IMG/VR virus record: IMGVR_UViG_3300025806_000292
Span: 1 to 20,493 of that record
Origin: a virus
Length of the DNA stretch: 20,493 bases
Strand: one strand, 5' to 3'
How positions within the stretch are numbered: the first letter of the stretch is position 1; the number at the start of each line of letters is the position of its first letter. The notes under the pieces are model-generated. The model was not told the DNA's origin. It did no database searches and saw only the letters and a program-made list of their open reading frames with translations. Below, in pieces: positions 15,535-20,493 of the stretch. A program made the translations under genes and the position numbers.

Positions 15535-16578
15535 TCACTGACCGCCTATAAGATCAGAGAACACGATGGGATTCATGCTCTCCAGTTGAGACAGAGTGTA
15601 AACCCTGCCAGTTGGATCGACAAACTTATCTAATGATAACTTGCCAGATCGAAATAATCGCGAGCGCTCTACGCCCAAAGCCTCATCTATAAATTCTTTG
15701 TTTTGCTTCTTTAACCAACCGCCATAAGTCACTTTAGCCGATACCTGTTCAACTCCACTATCGCCAACAGCAGGCCTTTTAGTATCTACATCAAGCCCCA
15801 GGTCAAATTCTTTCTTAACCTTTGGGATAGTTGTTGATCTACACCCAAAATGGGCTGGCGGCATAGGCCCGGAACCAACTCGATAAAGCTTGCCATCCCT
15901 GCTCATACAAATAAAAGTAGTTCTGCCATCAAGCGTTGCTACCCACTCATATTTATCTACTAATCGGCTATTTTTCTTGTACAGCTCTGATCTAGTGGTT
16001 GAACTAATATGATTTATAATTGTGCTAATTAATGAGGTCACTTGACGTTTCATTAAGTTGCGTACTAAACCATCCACCTCTTTTGTTATAGCCCTCATGC
16101 CACTACCCAATGAAACGCCATCAGCAATAGCCTGCAATATTTGCGCTCCCTTCTTAACCCCAAAGCTTGTCAGCGCATCAGCAACAGTAAAGCCTACTCC
16201 AGTAGTAACCGCCATTGGCGTTGCCATAACAGCAGCAACCAAAACACCTTCTGTTGGTGAGATAAAGTCAACGCTTGAAACATTGTTTAGCATTACAGTG
16301 TTGAAACTTGCCTCGCTTGGTATCAGCCTCATGCTTTCCAATTCAACCAAAGCTTTTACGTTCTCAAATTCCTCTTTATTCAGCAAATCAATATCGCGCA
16401 ATAAATCTTGCAACTTTTGAGCGTTAAAATCATCAGGCTCTTGGCTTAAGCGAGCATTGAGGCTTCTGCGCAATCTATTCAGCAGCTTTATTGCATCTTT
16501 AGATCGACCGTTGCCGTATCGCTGCAAAAAAACCTGGTGCCTAGTAGCAGCATCAATTAAATAGTTATCACTTGCCAT
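15535..16578 (-). CDS. Minor head protein, phage Mu F-like
   Basis: A 347-residue protein if it starts at MASDNYLIDAATRHQ (ATG at 16578). It overlaps the previous small gene by 11 nt and its ribosome site is weak. The N-terminal half is helical (LLNRLRRSLNARLSQ). The C-terminal third carries the Mu F-like head morphogenesis hallmark: TLDGRTTFICMSRDG at about 215-229 followed by PPAHFGCRSTTIP at about 240-252, with the conserved Cys and His residues. Such proteins are few per virion and help portal-capsid assembly or DNA ejection. Two hydrophobic stretches near 110-135 (VLVAAVMATPMAVTTGVG) might mark a membrane-active segment, by inference only. Confidence 0.87.
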   Translation of the reverse strand: MASDNYLIDAATRHQVFLQRYGNGRSKDAIKLLNRLRRSLNARLSQEPDDFNAQKLQDLLRDIDLLNKEEFENVKALVELESMRLIPSEASFNTVMLNNVSSVDFISPTEGVLVAAVMATPMAVTTGVGFTVADALTSFGVKKGAQILQAIADGVSLGSGMRAITKEVDGLVRNLMKRQVTSLISTIINHISSTTRSELYKKNSRLVDKYEWVATLDGRTTFICMSRDGKLYRVGSGPMPPAHFGCRSTTIPKVKKEFDLGLDVDTKRPAVGDSGVEQVSAKVTYGGWLKKQNKEFIDEALGVERSRLFRSGKLSLDKFVDPTGRVYTLSQLESMNPIVFSDLIGGQ

Positions 16579-16723
16579 TTTTATACTTGCGATCAAATTG
16601 CGCCCGACATACTGCAGCGCGCTGATCCCTTTCTTTGTATTCCTTATTCATCACCGAATCGCCCATGCAACGATTAATAAACTCTCGCAATGGCTCTTTT
16701 TCTTTTGGCGTAGGCAAAGGCAT
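16568..16723 (-). CDS. Small conserved phage protein between portal and minor head genes (51 aa)
   Basis: An ATG at 16723 follows AGGAAG by 7 nt and opens 51 codons, starting MPLPTPKEKEPLREFINRCM and containing MNKEYKERDQRAAVC. The pattern MP-x-P-x-x-x-E-x-x-x-x-FI-x-RCM ... QRxAVC is one I know from small unnamed proteins beside portal or prohead protease genes in many phages; some larger proteins carry it as a terminal extension. Two conserved Cys residues could bind metal or pair. Start is 3 nt beyond the portal stop and its end overlaps the minor head gene. The role is unknown. Confidence 0.85.
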   Translation of the reverse strand: MPLPTPKEKEPLREFINRCMGDSVMNKEYKERDQRAAVCRAQFDRKYKNGK

Positions 16724-16725
16724 AA

Positions 16726-18216
16726 TTAAGCTTCCTGTGGCATTTCATCAAACAGCATGTTATCCGAATCGGCCTCATCGTCAATCATCTCGTCTGTGCG
16801 CTCAGAATCAATAAGATTAGCTTTGCGCATTAAGTGTCGTATGTCAGATTGAGCAATCACGCCGCGATCCATTAATTGAATTTGAGCCATAAGCAATTGC
16901 GGATCGACACTAGCATCGTAAAATTCACGGTTGACGTAAATTGAAGGCTCAGCAGTGCCGCCCATAAACTCCATTGCCCACATAAAGCATTTATTAAATG
17001 CGGATTCAACGTTAGTTATAATTGATCCCAGCTTACTGTTTTGACCAGAGAATCTAATCTTTGCAGCTTCAGCAGTTTCAGTGCCGGTTTGATCTTGAAT
17101 GATTCGAGTGCCAATCTTAACCATCTGCACTTCTTTCATCTCCATGCCTTTTAATGGCATTTGGTTTTCGCCAGCCTGGAGCAAAGTAGCATTGCCGCCC
17201 TCAGGTAACAATATAGCGGACCTTGAACCAAACGAAATACCGCCAGACATATTTTGATCAACCCAAGATTGAGTCAACCCGGCAAGCGCTGGAGTAGGTT
17301 GACCAACTAAAAAGCTGGATTCCTCATAATCAGCAGAATTGCGGTAATGCGATATATTAACTTCTGCAATGTCATAAAGTGGAGCTTTATCCACAGTCTC
17401 ATCGTTATTGATTGAGCCAATAAAAACGAAAGGAATATTATCCCAGTATGATCCATCAAACTTGCGCGGGTATATATTAGGGTCAATGATTTGATCACCA
17501 TTATCATCTGCGCCATATGATTGATACATCAGCTCGTTGTTTTCGTCGTATAGGTTCTGCACATAAATGCCATCTACCAAGAGCAATACGCGGTGATACA
17601 TGCATTCTTCGTATTCAAATCCATCATCAGACGGCTTTAATGCAGGCTCCTGTAGCACGACCATAGATAGCTTTTTAACGCCGCCAATAACCTCAGTTCG
17701 CCAATTAATAATAGACTCAGCCGGGTACGGCATAATGTTAGCGCGCAAGTTCTGATCTCTCACCTGGGCATCTGTTAAGCCCTTAGGTGATTCAGGGTAA
17801 TCTACTAGCAGGCCATATCGGCCAACCATCAAAGCCTCACCGGCTGCGTCTTTGATCATCTGATCAGCTGACAGCCCATCACCGTTGGCATTCTCAAGCA
17901 AATAATCAATACTAGGATCAACCTCAATAGTGCAAGGCTTGCGGAACACCATGCCGAGCATGCCCTCTTTAGTATGGCCTGTGAAGTTTACGAAATTGGC
18001 TCGTTCTACGTATGCGCGATATCTAAGCTTATTATTCGTTGATCCATCAGTTGGGTTAGGTGGCGGCAAGTAAGCGGTTCCAGCAAGGCCGCCCAATGCA
18101 CCCTCAGCACCTTTGGCGCGCGACTTAATAGCTGCCGCGCCTTCGTCACAGTCTCGGACCATCTTCCATTTGGTAATGGCTTTATCGTATTGGGGATTAG
18201 TACTATCTACAGGCAT
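16726..18216 (-). CDS. Portal protein (DUF4055 family)
   Basis: A 496-residue protein. YLPPPNPTDGS near residue 50, then AYVERANFVNFTGHTKEGML near 68, followed by GMVFRKP, and the helical core with IIQDQTGTETAEAAKIRFSG near 365 are diagnostic of DUF4055 portals. The portal ring sits at one capsid vertex, binds the terminase and is the channel for DNA entry and exit. The order TerL-portal-minor head-scaffold-capsid is standard. The start has only a weak ribosome site (TGAGA) and lies 3 nt after the terminase stop, so coupling is likely. The C-terminus is acidic, with Asp/Glu clusters around DEMIDDEADSDN. Confidence 0.93.
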   Translation of the reverse strand: MPVDSTNPQYDKAITKWKMVRDCDEGAAAIKSRAKGAEGALGGLAGTAYLPPPNPTDGSTNNKLRYRAYVERANFVNFTGHTKEGMLGMVFRKPCTIEVDPSIDYLLENANGDGLSADQMIKDAAGEALMVGRYGLLVDYPESPKGLTDAQVRDQNLRANIMPYPAESIINWRTEVIGGVKKLSMVVLQEPALKPSDDGFEYEECMYHRVLLLVDGIYVQNLYDENNELMYQSYGADDNGDQIIDPNIYPRKFDGSYWDNIPFVFIGSINNDETVDKAPLYDIAEVNISHYRNSADYEESSFLVGQPTPALAGLTQSWVDQNMSGGISFGSRSAILLPEGGNATLLQAGENQMPLKGMEMKEVQMVKIGTRIIQDQTGTETAEAAKIRFSGQNSKLGSIITNVESAFNKCFMWAMEFMGGTAEPSIYVNREFYDASVDPQLLMAQIQLMDRGVIAQSDIRHLMRKANLIDSERTDEMIDDEADSDNMLFDEMPQEA

Positions 18217-18219
18217 AAT

Positions 18220-19458
18220 TTATCTCACAAAGCGTACGCGTAAATCAGCCACCGGCTTTATTACTGGCAGTTCAAAAGCAATCGGATAGGTTCCGGCATC
18301 TGGCAAGTGATCAAGGTTTGACTTTTTGTCTGGCGTTCCGTTTGCGTCATAAGCTAATTGCTCAAGGCATCTAGCGTATTCAGGGCACGCAACATCATTT
18401 ACAAATAATCGACCTTTCTCAAATGCGTTATTAGTCGCCATTATCCGGTCTTTTACAAAAGGATTCGTTTTATTTGCGTATATACGAAACCCAGCATCTT
18501 CTAGCAACGATATATCAGAAATAGACGCGTCTACAGATTTCCTACTGCGACCACTGGCGTCTGGATATATTCTAATAGAATGATTTGGATACTTATCCTT
18601 AATCACTCTAATCATTGCGGGCGTATCATAAATGCCCTTAAATTCGTCTACAGCGTGCCATTCTGCGCCTTTAACTATATAGACTACCGCTGACATATTG
18701 GTGACGTTAAAGTCCATCCCAATGCATAACAGTTCGTTCTGTGGCACTTTCTCATCAGACCTACATCTGATTCTATCATAAGCATTATACACGGTGCCAG
18801 ATTGCAGATTGACAAACTGGCCTTCTAAGTATGCCGATAACAAATTATCTGGATAAATATCCTTTAGCGACTGGATATAATCACTTGGCAGATGCGGATT
18901 GCTTGAGGTAGGCGCTTGTATTATCTCATACCCTTCCTTTGGGTCTTTCTTCCAGGTTTCATATACAAACTTAAATCCCTCTGGAGTAGTAGTAACTCCG
19001 ATAGTGTTTGATTCGCCATTAATCTTTGTCTGTCGATTCCTTGCAACTATCTGCCTCCAGGCATAAGCAGCATCATCCTTTTTCATTGTATCTAATTCGT
19101 CTACGTCAGCGTCTGCGTGCTCATAGCCGATAATTCTATGCGGAGCATCCATGGACCGGAAATAGATCCGGCCATAGCCTTCAATTTGAATGTAATTAAG
19201 TGGCGACTTGTATAGCCTATAAGAAACCCCTAATTCTTCAAGTGCTGCCTCAAATCTAGGAAAAGCAATCATTCTTATAAGATCATAAGTCGGCGCGTAA
19301 AATCCTCGATCTGTTCCAGGATTAGCCAGCTTACCAAATATAGCGCGCTTTATAGCAGCCTCGGTCTTACCCGAACCAAACCCAGCCACTAAAGCAGGGT
19401 ATCTTGCCTTAGTGGTAATATAGTTAAATTGCGGGATAGTTGGGTAAACTTCACTCAT
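18220..19458 (-). CDS. terL: Terminase large subunit (ATPase-nuclease)
   Basis: A 412-residue protein from ATG at 19458, overlapping the small subunit stop by 8 nt. The N-terminal ATPase has Walker A GFGSGKT at residues 26-32 and a Walker B-like DVDELD with the catalytic Asp-Glu pair near 120-121; a TTTPEG coupling motif is at 157-161. The RNase H-like nuclease begins near 245: GMDF gives Asp249, IYPDASGR gives Asp300, and DHLPDAGTYPIAFELP supplies Asp387, a plausible metal-binding set. This is the motor that cuts concatemers and pumps DNA through the portal. Length and motifs fit the Terminase_6 family with intact active sites. Packaging strategy (cos or pac) cannot be decided here. Confidence 0.95.
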   Translation of the reverse strand: MSEVYPTIPQFNYITTKARYPALVAGFGSGKTEAAIKRAIFGKLANPGTDRGFYAPTYDLIRMIAFPRFEAALEELGVSYRLYKSPLNYIQIEGYGRIYFRSMDAPHRIIGYEHADADVDELDTMKKDDAAYAWRQIVARNRQTKINGESNTIGVTTTPEGFKFVYETWKKDPKEGYEIIQAPTSSNPHLPSDYIQSLKDIYPDNLLSAYLEGQFVNLQSGTVYNAYDRIRCRSDEKVPQNELLCIGMDFNVTNMSAVVYIVKGAEWHAVDEFKGIYDTPAMIRVIKDKYPNHSIRIYPDASGRSRKSVDASISDISLLEDAGFRIYANKTNPFVKDRIMATNNAFEKGRLFVNDVACPEYARCLEQLAYDANGTPDKKSNLDHLPDAGTYPIAFELPVIKPVADLRVRFVR

Positions 19459-19807
19459 TCGGATTGACAATGCTAATTGTAATCGGCTGAGCAGCTTCTT
19501 TTTCCCCTTCAGGCCTATCATGCCATTTAAACCTATTGGCAAAATATAGCTTAACTAAAGGCACGTTTACTTCTTTGCTATACATCATTTCTTCAAGCTT
19601 ATCTTCCCAGTGAGCCTGGGACCAATCTTGCGCAAGGTCTAATGCGTCCGAAAATTCATCAAATTCTTGAGCCCATTTATAAACGGTTGATTTGCTAACC
19701 TTAATATCTCTTGCAAATTGAGTAACAGATTTTCCCTGTTCACCGACAACCTTGCAGATCAAGCTGCAGAATTTATCATCGTATTTTGTGGGCCTTCCAA
19801 CGTTCAA
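19451..19807 (-). CDS. terS: Terminase small subunit
   Basis: A 118-residue protein. An N-terminal helix-turn-helix (GKSVTQFARDIKVSKSTVYK, about residues 25-45) sits after a basic GRPTKY start, a layout common in phage small terminases that recognise the packaging site. The rest is helical (DEFSDALDLAQDWSQAHWED ... VPLVKLYFANRF) and probably forms the oligomer. It lies directly before the large subunit. The best start is a TTG (19807) overlapping the previous stop as TTGA, with GGAAC about 8 nt ahead; no ATG or GTG occurs nearby. A chromosomal HTH regulator is an alternative, made unlikely by the context. Confidence 0.88.
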   Translation of the reverse strand: MNVGRPTKYDDKFCSLICKVVGEQGKSVTQFARDIKVSKSTVYKWAQEFDEFSDALDLAQDWSQAHWEDKLEEMMYSKEVNVPLVKLYFANRFKWHDRPEGEKEAAQPITISIVNPNE

Positions 19808-20058
19808 ATTTCTGTTCCAAATGATTGGCTAATATTCATTGATGGATTATGCAATATAATTTCATCCTCGTATGGCGGTAAAGCGTTTATTCTCATATCT
19901 ACCGAATCACACCAAAGGATTAACGCCGCTTTAATCTGAAAGGTCGCAGATGGGCATTCAATTATGTTTTGAGTAATGCTGTCAATATTAGATAATAGGT
20001 CATACCAGCCATGCTCTTCGCATTCTAGTATACGTTGGGTAATCTGTAACTGCTTCAT
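19804..20058 (-). CDS. Unknown first gene of the late operon (84 aa)
   Basis: An ATG at 20058 follows GGGAGG by about 6 nt; an in-frame ATG five codons earlier overlaps that site and is less likely. The protein (MKQLQITQRILECEEHGWYD ...) is acidic, mostly helical in the first 55 residues, with no membrane segment and two Cys residues (CEEHGWYD, LWCDSVDMRI). No family is recognised. It follows a promoter-like sequence and its stop overlaps the small terminase start, so it is probably co-expressed with packaging genes. It could be a regulator, DNA-packaging accessory or early-late switch protein, but nothing in the sequence decides. Confidence 0.78.
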   Translation of the reverse strand: MKQLQITQRILECEEHGWYDLLSNIDSITQNIIECPSATFQIKAALILWCDSVDMRINALPPYEDEIILHNPSMNISQSFGTEI

Positions 20059-20094
20059 GTTTGCCTCCCGCATTTCTGCTGTATTGGCGCTAAC

Positions 20095-20122
20095 ATAATA
20101 TCAGTTTTCTTGACTCAGTAAA
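20095..20122 (-). promoter_or_regulatory. Probable promoter of the terminase/late operon
   Basis: On the minus strand TTTACT (20122-20117), a 16-nt spacer and TATTAT (20100-20095) with the extended TG element one base upstream (TGATATTAT) resemble a sigma-70 promoter. It lies 37 nt upstream of the first operon start and just downstream of an intrinsic terminator, so initiation here is needed if readthrough is low. The -35 is only a 4/6 match. Confidence 0.55.
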
Positions 20123-20140
20123 GGTAAAGCATTCTACCAC

Positions 20141-20163
20141 AAAAAAAGACCCCGTTAGGAGTC
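20141..20163 (-). terminator. Intrinsic terminator upstream of the late operon
   Basis: The minus-strand RNA forms GACUCC-UAAC-GGGGUC, 6 bp including one U-G pair, followed by seven U. It ends transcription of the tRNA-side region before the late operon promoter. Confidence 0.85.
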
Positions 20164-20232
20164 TCTCTTAAATTCATCTTTGGCTATAGCCGTCAAACCA
20201 ATTACTACGCAAATTATCCCATACAGTACCAC
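20155..20232 (-). CDS. Possible 25-residue single-membrane peptide
   Basis: GTG at 20232 follows AGAGG by 6 nt and opens 25 codons ending inside the stem of the terminator (stop 20157-20155). The peptide has an uninterrupted hydrophobic stretch VLYGIICVVIGLTAIA (residues 2-17) and a charged end KDEFKRDS, a typical layout for a small membrane peptide. An in-frame stop lies close upstream. A perfect TATAAT lies about 30 nt ahead. The 78-nt length makes chance quite possible, so this is tentative. An alternative is a short untranslated RNA from the same unit. Confidence 0.4.
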   Translation of the reverse strand: MVLYGIICVVIGLTAIAKDEFKRDS

Positions 20233-20243
20233 GATACACCTCT

Positions 20244-20280
20244 TGATTGATTAAGGCGGCATTATAGGCCTTATCAATCA
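20244..20280 (-). promoter_or_regulatory. Perfect -10 box inside a long inverted repeat (possible operator)
   Basis: Arms TGATTGATTAAGGC (20244-20257) and GCCTTATCAATCA (20268-20280) pair over 13 bp with one bulged T (20252), around a 10-nt loop that holds TATAAT on the minus strand (20266-20261). No convincing -35 is visible at 16-18 nt (TTTCGA at best). No T-run follows either arm, so it is not a terminator. A repressor binding there would block the short unit; an RNA hairpin before the AGAGG site is another option. Confidence 0.6.
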
Positions 20281-20397
20281 TGATCGAAAATGACGGTTTA
20301 TCATGCAAGTTATATCATAAATGGTATTAACTTAAATAAAGCTGGACTTGAATGTGCGTAAAAGTGTTCAGTCATGCAGTTTTAAAGGTGTATAAAG

Positions 20398-20473
20398 TGT
20401 TCCGTAGAGGAATCGAACCTCTATCTCCACGGTTTTTTAGGCCACGACAGTCCTACCATTAGACGAACGGAAC
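20398..20473 (-). tRNA. tRNA-like gene, anticodon unresolved
   Basis: The minus strand has a perfect 7-bp acceptor stem (GTTCCGT/ACGGAAC), D arm GTCT-AATGGTA-GGAC and T arm AGAGG-TTCGATT-CCTCT with discriminator A. CCA is not encoded. The stretch between D and T arms is 27 nt instead of 22-23. The best anticodon stem, CGTGG/CCGTG, contains two wobble pairs and would leave a 9-nt loop CCTAAAAAA with three nucleotides before it. A 7-nt loop CTAAAAA would give anticodon AAA but needs a C-A mismatch. The amino acid therefore cannot be assigned. It may be functional, degenerate, or affected by an error in the A6 run. The region 20164-20397 beside it holds the short unit described separately and otherwise nothing I can support. 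Confidence 0.75.
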
Positions 20474-20493
20474 ATATTGCTAATCTTCTTTAT

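Noticed and set aside
20280-20330. A 16-codon plus-strand frame starting ATG ATC GAA.
   Set aside because: It has no ribosome site and no context, and is too short to support.
20361-20402. Direct repeat AAAGTGTTC at 20361-20369 and 20394-20402 touching the tRNA 3' end, considered as an attachment-site core.
   Set aside because: Nine bases are too few, both copies lie on the same side of the tRNA within 42 bp, and no integrase is in the window.

Overview
This window looks like the packaging, head and tail gene cluster of a tailed bacteriophage or prophage with a long, non-contractile (siphovirus-type) tail. Every gene I can support lies on the minus strand, so the transcriptional order runs from high to low coordinates. 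Base composition is moderate to AT-leaning. Shine-Dalgarno sites are clear and genes overlap by ATGA, GTGA or TAATG junctions, as in phages of Gram-negative bacteria. The tail-fibre style recalls aquatic or marine proteobacterial phages, but the host cannot be named from this window. There is no integrase, lysis, replication or repressor gene here, so lifestyle is undetermined.

Right edge (about 20.1-20.49 kb): a tRNA-like gene with an odd anticodon arm, then a very short transcription unit (perfect -10 box inside a 13-bp inverted repeat, a possible 25-residue membrane peptide, an intrinsic terminator), then a promoter for the late operon.

Packaging and head (20.06-13.49 kb): an unknown 84-residue protein, terminase small and large subunits, a DUF4055-type portal, a 51-residue conserved small protein, a Mu F-like minor head protein, a scaffold, a P22-type major capsid protein followed by a terminator, and a 47-residue lysine-rich protein.

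Connector and tail (13.49-1.3 kb): an unknown beta-rich virion-type protein, three head-tail connector and completion proteins, a tail terminator, the tail tube protein followed by a second terminator, tail assembly chaperone G with a -1 frameshifted GT form, a short tape measure, two distal tail proteins and a 1771-residue J-like central fibre. The central fibre carries a 66-copy decapeptide array. A tail assembly chaperone-like protein and the N-terminal 305 residues of a tail fibre (open at the left edge) follow.

Together these genes package DNA (TerS, TerL, portal), build the procapsid (scaffold, capsid, minor head protein), join head to tail (connector proteins), assemble the tail (G/GT, tape measure, tube, terminator) and bind the host (J-like protein and fibre). 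The least ordinary items are the decapeptide array with its 4-4-4-3-3 super-register, the mini transcription unit beside the tRNA, the tRNA anticodon arm, and the terminators placed directly after the capsid and tube genes. I see no defence or other accessory system.
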